Below, piece after piece: positions 1-7,201 of a DNA stretch of 15,788 nt. Source of the DNA: Candidatus Hodarchaeota archaeon (GTDB lineage Archaea > Asgardarchaeota > Heimdallarchaeia > Hodarchaeales > Hodarchaeaceae); assembly GCA_016840305.1 (NCBI GenBank), contig JAEOSP010000658.1, positions 1 through 15,788 on the forward strand. Reading direction: 5' to 3'. The notes beneath the pieces were generated by a model. It was not told the DNA's origin and made no database searches. It saw only the letters and a program-made list of their open reading frames with translations. Position numbers and translations under genes: made by a program. Position 1 is the stretch's first letter. Each line of letters opens with the position of its first letter.

Positions 1-77
1 AAATAATTAGGAAATGGCAATTATATTTACTCTAAAGCTTTGATGACAATGAGTTTTGCACCTTGAAACTAGGCTCA

Positions 78-1352
78 ATGCAACCTTCCAAGAAGTATAA
101 GTTTCTTCAAGAACAGGTTTTTGAAGGTTTTTGGCTTTTCAATCGTTTCACCTCTCCAACCAATGTATTGTTATTACTACTGCTGTATGCTGTTTGGGGT
201 TTCTTTCTATATGTTTATTATATGATACCACTACCTTATCTGATAGCTGGAGGATTTGGAGCCCTTGGTTTGTTTTTATGGACTATTGGAATATTTCGCT
301 ATGCAGATAAATTACGTGATGTGGAAATCGAGAGAATTAATACAGTGAATAGAAAATTCTTAATAGAATTTCTAGAAAATCTGTTTCACCCCTCGTCAAT
401 TGTTATTAGCATTCTTGTGTTTTCAGCAAGTTTAACTTATTTATTTTCTTCTAAGTCCTTTGGGATAGAGAGTATACTGGATAAAATTCAAGTAGAACTA
501 CATGTGACCACTCTCCCTCCCTTAATAGTTCTTTTTATATTCCTCCTTGCATTTGACTTATGCTACCGACTAGGACTCTCCCTTTATGTTGTTTTAATGC
601 AGACTCGAAGAAATCTTCGTTTGGCAAAGTTTCTTCGTTCACCATCGTTGAAATCTCATTTTTCTCCGGTAGATATTAGAAACCTAGAATTTGTTGATTA
701 TTATCATCTGTTAGCAATATGTAGTGGTTTTTTACTAATCCCACTCGGTTTAATTGATGCTTTTCTAATGTTGGCTATATTAGTGTATCTTACTCTTACA
801 TTAAGTTTGGCTACATTTAATTCTATCTATCTTCGAATTCTCTATACTCAATCATTTCCCAAAGGTCTATCTAAGCTATTATATTCGACAAGATTTGCTA
901 ATGTCGCAACGGTTTCTCCAAATAAATACCCACATATTACACCTACTTTATTTGTGTTCGATGGTAGAAATGTTTTTTTTATTACCTCTATTAAAAGTCA
1001 AAAAGTTAAAAATTTAAGACGAATAAACAATGTTTCTATCTTTATTGATTCTCATCAGCATGAAGAGGTGACAAACAGTATTGGTGTTTCAATCTCTGGC
1101 CGAGCACGAACTTATGGTCATAATGCCTGGACAGGAATTTTATACTTCTTGATTTTTGGATTCAGAATGGTTCGAGTATATATGCTATTTAGGAAAAAAT
1201 ACCCTCATTATATCAGCCAATATCAAAAAGAGAATAGAAATTTACCATTCGCATGGCGAATATACCCACTTGTCAGTAGGACAATAATAGAAATAATTCC
1301 AAATCAATTTTCTTTTTGGAAAGCTTCTAGGTCAACCTTGCTAAGATTTTAA
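78..1352 (+). CDS. Six-TM membrane protein fused to a PPOX-like flavin-binding split barrel
   Basis: The N-terminal ~260 residues are membrane-embedded. Numbered from the TTG at 63, hydrophobic segments lie near residues 34-52, 56-78, 110-128, 151-178, 215-232 and 234-256. The C-terminal part (about 268-420) reads as a pyridoxamine-5'-phosphate-oxidase-like split barrel: a strand with ANVATVSPNKYPHITPTLFV, then DGRNVFFITS, then KVKNLRRINNVSIFID, the usual order of strands and phosphate-contacting Lys/Asn-Leu positions. Such barrels bind FMN, F420 or heme; which one applies here cannot be seen. The fusion suggests a membrane-tethered redox or cofactor-binding protein (inference). No clear Shine-Dalgarno (SD) is visible; ATG 78 is preferred over TTG 63. 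The next gene starts within 20 bases and encodes a second PPOX-like protein, so the two are probably cotranscribed. Confidence 0.75.
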   Translation: MQPSKKYKFLQEQVFEGFWLFNRFTSPTNVLLLLLLYAVWGFFLYVYYMIPLPYLIAGGFGALGLFLWTIGIFRYADKLRDVEIERINTVNRKFLIEFLENLFHPSSIVISILVFSASLTYLFSSKSFGIESILDKIQVELHVTTLPPLIVLFIFLLAFDLCYRLGLSLYVVLMQTRRNLRLAKFLRSPSLKSHFSPVDIRNLEFVDYYHLLAICSGFLLIPLGLIDAFLMLAILVYLTLTLSLATFNSIYLRILYTQSFPKGLSKLLYSTRFANVATVSPNKYPHITPTLFVFDGRNVFFITSIKSQKVKNLRRINNVSIFIDSHQHEEVTNSIGVSISGRARTYGHNAWTGILYFLIFGFRMVRVYMLFRKKYPHYISQYQKENRNLPFAWRIYPLVSRTIIEIIPNQFSFWKASRSTLLRF

Positions 1353-1367
1353 GCATTTGTGATAGAT

Positions 1368-1856
1368 ATGAAAATAAAATGTGAAATTGATGGTCATATC
1401 TGCGAATTACCAGATTATATGGTTGATTTTTTCGTCCATACAACGGTAATATATTGTAGCACGCTTTCACAAGACTTAAAACCTCATATTCATCCAGTAA
1501 TCTTCATTAATGAGATTAATAGCTGTACTATATCCTTTATAATCGATAAACAGTCCACAATGGCAAGAAATCTTGAGCATAATTCAAAATTATCATTAGC
1601 TATTGATATTACTCATCCTATAAACCCATTCTGGAATAGGGGTATTATGATTAAAGCTAGCGCACAACTTGATGATTCAAAAGGAGTAGTGCAAACTTGT
1701 GTTTCACAGCTGCAAGAGAAATATGGATTCTCTACGATTGCGAAGATTATTGGTATAGATACTTTACAGAAATTTGTTAGAGCAAGTGTTCTACCGTTCA
1801 AAATCGTATACTGGAAGGGACCATATTTCAAGAAGTTCAGATGTAATCTACGGTAA
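1368..1856 (+). CDS. Stand-alone PPOX-like flavin-binding family protein
   Basis: A protein of about 162 residues resembling a pyridoxamine-5'-phosphate oxidase-like split barrel. Numbered from GTG 1359, the strand HTTVIYCSTLSQDLKPHIHP (27-46) is followed by FINEINSCTISFIIDKQS and by ARNLEHNSKLSLAIDI, the counterpart of the KVKNLRRINNVSIFID stretch of the preceding gene. IMIKASAQL (96-104) would be the next barrel strand. Length fits the single-domain family. Substrate and cofactor (FMN, F420 or heme) are unknown. It begins 6-15 bases after the upstream stop, which suggests an operon and possibly a complex or paired function with the membrane PPOX protein. The start is uncertain: ATG 1368 is chosen over in-frame GTG 1359, and neither has a good ribosome binding site. 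It converges with the GH130 gene, leaving only 13 bases. Confidence 0.7.
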   Translation: MKIKCEIDGHICELPDYMVDFFVHTTVIYCSTLSQDLKPHIHPVIFINEINSCTISFIIDKQSTMARNLEHNSKLSLAIDITHPINPFWNRGIMIKASAQLDDSKGVVQTCVSQLQEKYGFSTIAKIIGIDTLQKFVRASVLPFKIVYWKGPYFKKFRCNLR

Positions 1857-1869
1857 TAATCAACGATGA

Positions 1870-2811
1870 TCATAAATATGGTTTCCGAGAATCTGTGATA
1901 CATAAATCTACTAGTTCACTAATTTTGGCTACTCCAGCACACATTACAGAATCTGCTCCACCCCAATAAACCTTTAGACTACCATCCTCCTCTGGCACTG
2001 CACCACAGCAGAATACAACATTGTGGACATATCCTGTGATCTCCCAAGGATCTTCTGGTTGTAGAATCCATTGATCACCTACTCCGAGAATCGATGATGG
2101 ATCTTTCAAATCATGGAGAGCAACTCCTAATCGATAGATAGAGCCATCCATTGTAGGAAAAACACCGTGGTAAATATTTAACCAACCTTTAGTAGTTTTT
2201 ATTGGAGGAGCTCCTGGTCCTACTTTCATCTCATCCCAGTGGTAGGTCACTGGTTTCATGATAACCTTAGATTGACCCCAATGGATCAAATCGGGAGAAT
2301 AGCTAATCCAAATTGACCAAGGACTGATATCTGAATGAGGACGATCTAGTTTCACATATTGACCATCAATTTTTTCAGGAAAGAGAACTGTATTTCGATA
2401 GTCGGCCTGAGTGATGAATGCAACTCGTTCTGGTTCCGATTGGAAGTCAGAAGTTCGAGCTAGACCAATTCTAACTCCATGTTTTGAGTATGCGCTATAT
2501 GTAATGTAGTAAAAATTATCTAAATAGGTAATTCTGGGATCTTCTACACCAAAAGCTTCATATTCTTTGAATATTCCCGTCTGAGACGGTATTATAAAAG
2601 GTTCGTCGCGAACTTGGAAATTAAAACCATCTTTACTCTCCGCAATTCCAATGATAGATCGGCCATTTCGTCGATGAGAACGAAAAAGCATGATGTAGCT
2701 CCCATTATATTTTGTGACTCCAGCATTGTGTACTGTTTCAACTGGATAAGGGATATCCGCTTTTGTAAGAATGGGATTTTTAGAATAGCGATTGACAATA
2801 TTTTTTGTCAT
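1870..2811 (-). CDS. GH130 family glycoside phosphorylase (beta-mannoside type)
   Basis: A 313 aa five-bladed-propeller-type enzyme of glycoside hydrolase family 130, whose known members phosphorolyse beta-1,4-mannosides (or mannosyl-glucose) to mannose-1-phosphate. Family landmarks appear in order: NPIL near residue 12; AFGVEDPRITY (86-96), whose Asp91 matches the family's catalytic acid; LFPEKI with LDRPHSD (143-161); SYSPDLIHW (170-178); KVGPGAPPIKT (196-206); GWLNIYHGV (209-217); a VHNVVFCCG stretch (262-270) and VYWGGAD (281-287) near the end. Length is normal for the family and no key residue appears missing. No signal peptide is visible, so it is probably cytoplasmic. No sugar transporter or other mannan gene lies nearby, so the physiological substrate is open. 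It is divergent from the decarboxylase pair across an 85-base gap. Confidence 0.88.
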   Translation of the reverse strand: MTKNIVNRYSKNPILTKADIPYPVETVHNAGVTKYNGSYIMLFRSHRRNGRSIIGIAESKDGFNFQVRDEPFIIPSQTGIFKEYEAFGVEDPRITYLDNFYYITYSAYSKHGVRIGLARTSDFQSEPERVAFITQADYRNTVLFPEKIDGQYVKLDRPHSDISPWSIWISYSPDLIHWGQSKVIMKPVTYHWDEMKVGPGAPPIKTTKGWLNIYHGVFPTMDGSIYRLGVALHDLKDPSSILGVGDQWILQPEDPWEITGYVHNVVFCCGAVPEEDGSLKVYWGGADSVMCAGVAKISELVDLCITDSRKPYL

Positions 2812-2872
2812 AAATTTAGACCTTCTTGTTCGTAAATGTCTACCATCTTAATCACACTTAAAACTAATTATT

Positions 2873-2891
2873 TTCCTCAACATTAGAGGAA
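2873..2891 (+). promoter_or_regulatory. Small hairpin overlapping the ribosome binding site of the decarboxylase operon
   Basis: TTCCTC (2873-2878) pairs perfectly with GAGGAA (2886-2891) across a 7-base loop. The right arm lies inside the AGAGGAAGG ribosome binding site (2885-2893) of the gene starting at 2897. The pairing could mask the site, but the stem is only six base pairs and a regulatory role is inference. Confidence 0.35.
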
Positions 2892-2896
2892 GGATA

Positions 2897-3400
2897 ATGA
2901 TTGACCTTGAGGAATTCATGATTTTTATTGAAAAGAATTTTGATTTAGTTTCAGGGGTCCCTTGTTCCTATTTCAAAGATTTTTTAACCTATTTAGTTAA
3001 TCTTAAAGAAGAATTACAAATAAAACACCTTTATGCAACTCGAGAAGATGAAGCTATAGCAATTGCTGCTGGAGCTACTCTTTCCAAGAAACGTGCACTA
3101 GTATATATGCAAAATAGTGGTCTAGGAAATATTGGTGATGCGTTAACATCTCTTGTTCAATTATATAAGTTACCAATGATGTTGATGGTAAGCTACAGAG
3201 GTTTAAAGGATGATCAAGACTTTCCTGAACATTCATTGATGGGAAAAATAAATAATTCCTATTTAGACTCTTTAAATTTGCGTTATTGGGATTTAGATGA
3301 AAGAGATTGGCAAAAAAGGATGAAGAAAGCACTTTCAGTAATGAATGAGCATTCATTACCAGTAGTATTGTTAGTTAAGAAAGGAGTTTTATGTCAATGA
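2897..3400 (+). CDS. Phosphonopyruvate/sulfopyruvate decarboxylase-type enzyme, N-terminal (ThDP pyrimidine-binding) subunit
   Basis: A 167 aa protein matching the N-terminal half of phosphonopyruvate decarboxylase, or the alpha subunit (ComD type) of sulfopyruvate decarboxylase. Visible marks are SGVPCSYFKDF (19-29); TREDEAIAIAAG (48-59), where Glu50 aligns with the Glu that activates thiamine diphosphate; MQNSGLGNIGDALTSL (71-86), a signature of this subfamily; and SYRGLKDDQDFPEHSLMG (99-116). Phosphonopyruvate enzymes are usually one fused chain of about 370 aa, whereas sulfopyruvate decarboxylase of methanogens is split as here. No PEP mutase, phosphonate or coenzyme M gene is in view, so the substrate cannot be assigned. 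AGAGGAAGG stands 3 bases before the ATG. The gene overlaps the second-half gene, implying coupled translation and a heteromeric enzyme. Confidence 0.85.
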   Translation: MIDLEEFMIFIEKNFDLVSGVPCSYFKDFLTYLVNLKEELQIKHLYATREDEAIAIAAGATLSKKRALVYMQNSGLGNIGDALTSLVQLYKLPMMLMVSYRGLKDDQDFPEHSLMGKINNSYLDSLNLRYWDLDERDWQKRMKKALSVMNEHSLPVVLLVKKGVLCQ

Positions 3401-3981
3401 AAGGATATGAAATAATCTCATCTTTAAAAAACCACATTGGTGAGAACGACCTAATAGTTAGCTCAAATGGGAATATTAGTAGGGAGGTTTTTCATTTTCT
3501 TCCCCAGCCTCAAGTATATCTTAGAGGGTCGATGGGTTTACCAGTTGGTGTGGGTATAGGTTTAGCAGTGATGAATCCTCATAAAAGGGTGACCGTCATT
3601 ACAGGTGATGGAAACCTATTGATGGGCTTGGGATCGGTTATTACTGCCGCATACTATAAACCTCAGAATTTAAAGGTATTAATATTGGATAATTCAAAAT
3701 ATTTCACAACAGGCGGACAGGATACCGTATCTTCTGCTATTAATTACACTAAATTTCTTGAAGCTTTGAATATTGACTACTATAAATCTTTAATAGCTTC
3801 TGTGAATAACATAAATGAACCTTTAGAAAAATTATTCTGTTCAAAGGGTTTAGGTGTGCTACATCTTATCATTGAAGAAGGTAAAAAAGAGTTAGCAAAT
3901 ATTCCTTGGCATCCAACAAAAATAGCTAAACAATTCGAAAATAGATTTGCATGGAAGAAAAAGGAGAAAATTAAAAATTAA
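3391..3981 (+). CDS. Phosphonopyruvate/sulfopyruvate decarboxylase-type enzyme, C-terminal (ThDP pyrophosphate-binding) subunit
   Basis: This 196 aa partner carries the pyrophosphate/Mg-binding half of the decarboxylase. GSMGLPVGVGIGLAV (46-60) is the family glycine-rich segment. GDGNLLMGLGSV (72-83) through LILDN (97-101) forms the classical GDG...N thiamine-diphosphate motif, and the following KYFTTGGQDT is typical of the ComE/phosphonopyruvate group. With the preceding gene it rebuilds one complete active site. The start is ambiguous: ATG 3391 lies 4 bases after AAGGAG (3381-3386), while ATG 3397 forms a 4-base ATGA overlap with the upstream stop and sits 10 bases after the same site. The two starts differ by two residues. 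The Lys-rich C-terminus (KKKEKIKN) ends 17 bases from the convergent stop of the surface-protein gene. Confidence 0.87.
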   Translation: MSMKGYEIISSLKNHIGENDLIVSSNGNISREVFHFLPQPQVYLRGSMGLPVGVGIGLAVMNPHKRVTVITGDGNLLMGLGSVITAAYYKPQNLKVLILDNSKYFTTGGQDTVSSAINYTKFLEALNIDYYKSLIASVNNINEPLEKLFCSKGLGVLHLIIEEGKKELANIPWHPTKIAKQFENRFAWKKKEKIKN

Positions 3982-3987
3982 AAAAAA
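3980..3987 (-). terminator. Oligo-T terminator candidate of the surface-protein gene
   Basis: Read on the minus strand, a run of eight T (3987-3980) starts 12 bases beyond the stop of the gene ending at 3999, and more T-rich sequence follows. Archaeal RNA polymerase commonly terminates at such runs. It would lie at the very end of the convergent decarboxylase gene. Confidence 0.4.
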
Positions 3988-3998
3988 GGGGTGGAGAG

Positions 3999-6614
3999 TT
4001 ATCTCCTGCGTTTCTTAGAAACAATGAGTGGTAGAATAACCAATGGCATTAAGAAGAGCTCAAATCCAGGGGTTAAACTAATAGTTGTAGAACGTGTTGG
4101 GGGTTCTGTAGTAGTTGATGTGGTAGTTTCAACTTCCACATAAACATCGAAGAAACTATCGACGCTACCCGAGTATCCACCGTTATTGACTGCAACCAAA
4201 ATTTCGAAATGACCAGTATAGTTGAAAGTATACCTTAGTGGTGTTTTCCATTTTTCACCTGGACTGATGTCTGTTACAGAATCATTGTAGATTGTGTTAA
4301 CATGACCATCTGGATGAGTAATGGTAACTTCAACATTGAAACTCTGGAGATCACCGAAATAATTGTACACACCTACAAAGAAATCTTCTGTTACATTTAC
4401 TTGAGCAACATGATCGCTATCAATGAAAGGAACGAGTTTATCTGAAGGTTGGACATCCCACCAGCAATCAGCTGACCAATATTGAGAATAATCAGAAGTC
4501 CAAACCTCAAAGAAAACATCCCAGTGACCAAGTTTATCAAAAGTATATGTGATGATCTCATTCCATTCCTGTTCAGGATCTAGAATGATATCATTCTTAG
4601 TAACATTAAACATCACTATTCCATCTTTTTTGATTTCAAGATAAGCTCCGAAGGCGGTTTTATCAGGGAAGTGATTTTTCAGACCTAATTTCATTTCACC
4701 AACTTCACCAATTTTGATAAAATTAGCTTGATCAATCCAAACTTCTACATCCCAATCTGAAATTTCCCAGCCACATACGTGTGTCCATGATGAACCATCA
4801 ACAAGTGTAACAACAAAATATACATTGTGGGGGCCTACGTTATTGAAAGTGTAACTCCAATCATACCACCACCACTCATTATTTGTTAAGGTTACATTAT
4901 TGAAAATAAATAGTGGATCTTTTGCTAACGACGGTGTTTCAACCCATGCTTCTATTGTCACATCGAAAAGAGTAGTACTGACATTAGGATAGATAACAAA
5001 GTCCATCCATCTATTTTCACCAACAAAAGCATATTGGTCTTGATAAATATCAATCCAAATAAACTCTTGACTGTATTCGAATACTTCAAACCAACACCAA
5101 GCATCCCAATATGCACCAATATCATCTATTAGCTTCAAATGGACATCATAATAACCAGTGGTGGAGAATAGATACCAAGTAGGATAATTCCATGAACTTC
5201 CTGCGGGAAAGAATAAGCTATCATTGGAATAGATAGTCTCAGTATATCCATATGGATCTGTAATCTCAAAGATTACTTCTACATACATATCATGAGTGAA
5301 GGAAGATTCAATATTGAGAGCCATATATCCCCATTCACCTACAACAGCGAAATTTTCTTGGTCAATCCAGAGTTCAAAATGTTCTTTGAAGGGATAAACA
5401 TCCCAATCACACCATTCTTCCCATATGTATCCAGTGTCATCTTCTAAGTAAAAATATACTTCATAAGAGCCTTCAATTGTAAAAGTATAACTTAGTGAAA
5501 TATACCACATTTCATATGGGTAAAGATATACTGAATCATTGTAGTACAAAACTCCTCCATTGGGACCATTGATTTCAATCTTGATTGTCACATTTTCCAT
5601 AGAGCGATTGAAATATGAATCTGCATAGAAATCCATCCATTTAGTTTCACCAACCATCGCATCATAATCTTGGTAAATGTCTAAAACAAACATTTGATCC
5701 CCATGGGTTGTTACTTCCCACCAGCACCATTCTTCCCATATGTATCCAATATCATCTGTTAAAGAAAAATGCACATCATAAGAACCTGCATATGGAAAAG
5801 TGAAATTCTTTGAAATATTCCAGTTGCTGTAAGCGGGGAAGAAGTAATCTGTTACTTCATATAATGAGACTGTTCCCATTGGGCCAATTATCTCAATTTT
5901 TATACTAACGTTCATATCATGGCTAAAGTAAGAATCTGCGTAAAAGTCCATCCAATGAGTCTCATTAACAAGGGCATTATATTCTTGATCAATCCAGAGA
6001 TCAAATTGTTCCCCTGGATCTGTAACTATTGCTACATCATCAATAGCCCAACCACGATAATCATTGTATAATTCATCCACAGTATCAAAGTGGAACCGAA
6101 GTTGAACTGAATCCAGACTAACATAGGAACTGATATTAAAGGTATAAAATTCCCATCTAGGTTCACCAGTAATCGTAATATTACCCAACCATTTCCAAGT
6201 TGATCCACTGTCAGGGGAAATAAATACTTGCTTAATATCAGCCCCCTCAAAAGATTCTGTATCAGCCCAGCTCCAGAATTCTAGATAAGCTGTGTCACTA
6301 AACACTGACATATTAAATACATCAGAGTACAAATCACCACTGTTAGCATCGGTGGTATTATAATCGCCTGTCTTATTATCACCGTACCACATATAGTGAG
6401 AGTTACTAGGTAATCCATACATCGGATATGAAGATGTATTATTATCTTCCAAATGCCACAGGCCTGTTGTTGACCAAGCAAGGAGAGCGTCTCTCTCAAA
6501 ATCTTCAAAATAATCATCAGAAAGAGCTGCTGTTACAGGATCAACAACGTTTGGCATAAATACTCCGATTAATAATATGGATAAGAATAAACCACAAATA
6601 AATCGATTTTTCAT
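3999..6614 (-). CDS. Exported multi-domain surface protein with six tandem beta-domains and a PGF-type C-terminal anchor
   Basis: About 871 aa from ATG 6614; that start has GGTG six bases upstream, and a longer reading from TTG 6626 adds four residues. Positions here use the 875 aa numbering. Residues 5-34 form a signal peptide. Residues 38-201 (from YFEDFERDALLAW to GWAIDDVAIV) look like a MAM/jelly-roll domain of the kind found on secreted archaeal and bacterial proteins. Six tandem repeats of about 105 aa follow (starts near 208, 313, 418, 522, 627, 731), Trp/Tyr-rich, with a WIDQ-like opening, a middle NDS/FFP segment and a closing EEWCWWEV-like strand; an Ig-like fold is likely. Many N-X-S/T sequons suggest glycosylation. 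A Thr-rich stalk (about 833-851), TPGFE (852-856), a hydrophobic segment and KKRRR form the anchor. The function is probably envelope structure or adhesion; no catalytic motif was seen. Confidence 0.85.
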   Translation of the reverse strand: MKNRFICGLFLSILLIGVFMPNVVDPVTAALSDDYFEDFERDALLAWSTTGLWHLEDNNTSSYPMYGLPSNSHYMWYGDNKTGDYNTTDANSGDLYSDVFNMSVFSDTAYLEFWSWADTESFEGADIKQVFISPDSGSTWKWLGNITITGEPRWEFYTFNISSYVSLDSVQLRFHFDTVDELYNDYRGWAIDDVAIVTDPGEQFDLWIDQEYNALVNETHWMDFYADSYFSHDMNVSIKIEIIGPMGTVSLYEVTDYFFPAYSNWNISKNFTFPYAGSYDVHFSLTDDIGYIWEEWCWWEVTTHGDQMFVLDIYQDYDAMVGETKWMDFYADSYFNRSMENVTIKIEINGPNGGVLYYNDSVYLYPYEMWYISLSYTFTIEGSYEVYFYLEDDTGYIWEEWCDWDVYPFKEHFELWIDQENFAVVGEWGYMALNIESSFTHDMYVEVIFEITDPYGYTETIYSNDSLFFPAGSSWNYPTWYLFSTTGYYDVHLKLIDDIGAYWDAWCWFEVFEYSQEFIWIDIYQDQYAFVGENRWMDFVIYPNVSTTLFDVTIEAWVETPSLAKDPLFIFNNVTLTNNEWWWYDWSYTFNNVGPHNVYFVVTLVDGSSWTHVCGWEISDWDVEVWIDQANFIKIGEVGEMKLGLKNHFPDKTAFGAYLEIKKDGIVMFNVTKNDIILDPEQEWNEIITYTFDKLGHWDVFFEVWTSDYSQYWSADCWWDVQPSDKLVPFIDSDHVAQVNVTEDFFVGVYNYFGDLQSFNVEVTITHPDGHVNTIYNDSVTDISPGEKWKTPLRYTFNYTGHFEILVAVNNGGYSGSVDSFFDVYVEVETTTSTTTEPPTRSTTISLTPGFELFLMPLVILPLIVSKKRRR
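4143..6005 (-). repeat. Six diverged ~105-residue tandem repeats within the surface protein
   Basis: Residues about 208-830 are six homologous units. Their closing cysteines lie at 301, 406, 511, 618 and 721 (spacing 105, 105, 107 and 103); the sixth unit has Ser824 instead. Units 1 and 2 are the most alike, sharing WMDFYADSYF and GYIWEEWC, which suggests that this pair duplicated most recently. Confidence 0.8.
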
Positions 6615-6631
6615 AAAAAACACCAAAAACG

Positions 6632-6651
6632 ACTTGAGACGTCTCTCAAGT
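6632..6651 (-). promoter_or_regulatory. Inverted repeat in the predicted leader of the surface-protein gene
   Basis: ACTTGAGA (6632-6639) and TCTCAAGT (6644-6651) are perfect 8-base arms around CGTC. A second perfect palindrome, GAGACGTCTC (6636-6645), overlaps it. The element ends 17 bases before the preferred ATG, just upstream of the GGTG ribosome binding site. It could be an operator or an mRNA hairpin; its role is inferred. Confidence 0.4.
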
Positions 6652-6680
6652 TCGACTTATCCATATCGCGTTGTATATCA

Positions 6681-6688
6681 TTAATAAA
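6681..6688 (-). promoter_or_regulatory. TATA-box candidate for the surface-protein gene
   Basis: TTTATTAA on the minus strand resembles an archaeal TATA box. Initiation about 25 bases downstream would give a leader of roughly 45 bases containing the 6632-6651 inverted repeat. This rests on sequence resemblance and spacing only, in an AT-rich gap. Confidence 0.3.
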
Positions 6689-6782
6689 CCATTATGAATT
6701 GATATCCCGCCAACTATATTCTGCGGATAGATTATCTACTGATACTAATATTGAGGGACCTTATCAAACAAGCGAGGGATTG

Positions 6783-6790
6783 AAAAAAAA
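6783..6790 (-). terminator. Oligo-T terminator candidate after the membrane-protein pair
   Basis: Eight consecutive T on the minus strand, 26 bases past the stop of the small frameshifted membrane gene. It fits an archaeal oligo-T terminator closing the 7894-to-6817 transcription unit. Confidence 0.4.
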
Positions 6791-6816
6791 TATTAGAAAA
6801 CTTGGATGAGTTGTGA

Positions 6817-7162
6817 TTAATCTCCACCAACATAATAAAGTTCTAAAAAAGTAGCAATAATCAAAAGACCTAATAGAACCAAGATAAAGAAAAGATCAGG
6901 GGTGTATCCTAGAATATCCAAAATTACTAATAAGATTATCAATACTCCAACGAAAATTAGATACGAAGTCGGTGCTTTCTCCCATAACATATTTCGATAA
7001 CGAACACGACGATGAGTTAGATTTTTAACAAACGGGTTCTTTTTTTCTAAAATAACGTGATAGACCTCTTTTTAACTTACGTTTGGTGGATAATCGTCTT
7101 GGATACTCTCTTCTCAAAGGTCGAGACATAGGAAATGTTGATATTTTAATATTTATATTCAT
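6817..7162 (-). pseudogene. Small two-TM basic membrane protein, interrupted by a +1 frameshift in an A7 run
   Basis: Read from ATG 7162, the first frame gives 45 aa, very basic (MSRPLRREYPRRLSTKRK...SRYFRKK), then stops at 7025-7027. Shifting one base within the seven-A run (7046-7040, minus strand) opens a frame that continues NPFVKNLTHRRVRYRNMLWE and then two hydrophobic helices (TSYLIFVGVLIILLVILDIL and DLFFILVLLGLLIIATFLEL), ending GGD at the stop 6817-6819. Joined, this gives 114 aa: a basic, probably cytoplasmic N-terminus and a membrane hairpin. The downstream piece could also start alone at ATG 6990 (57 aa). It lies 39 bases after the stop of the preceding membrane gene, probably in the same operon. 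The family is not recognised. The break may be a sequencing indel, true decay or slippage. Confidence 0.6.
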
Positions 7163-7201
7163 TCTCTAATCGGAATTTATTGTTGAAATTCTTATTAGTA
7201 A

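Noticed and set aside
1613..1903. 96 aa minus-strand frame at the 3' end of the GH130 gene
   Set aside because: It is antisense to the PPOX-like gene and overlaps the end of the GH130 gene; the sequence shows no family features and the sense-strand protein explains the region.
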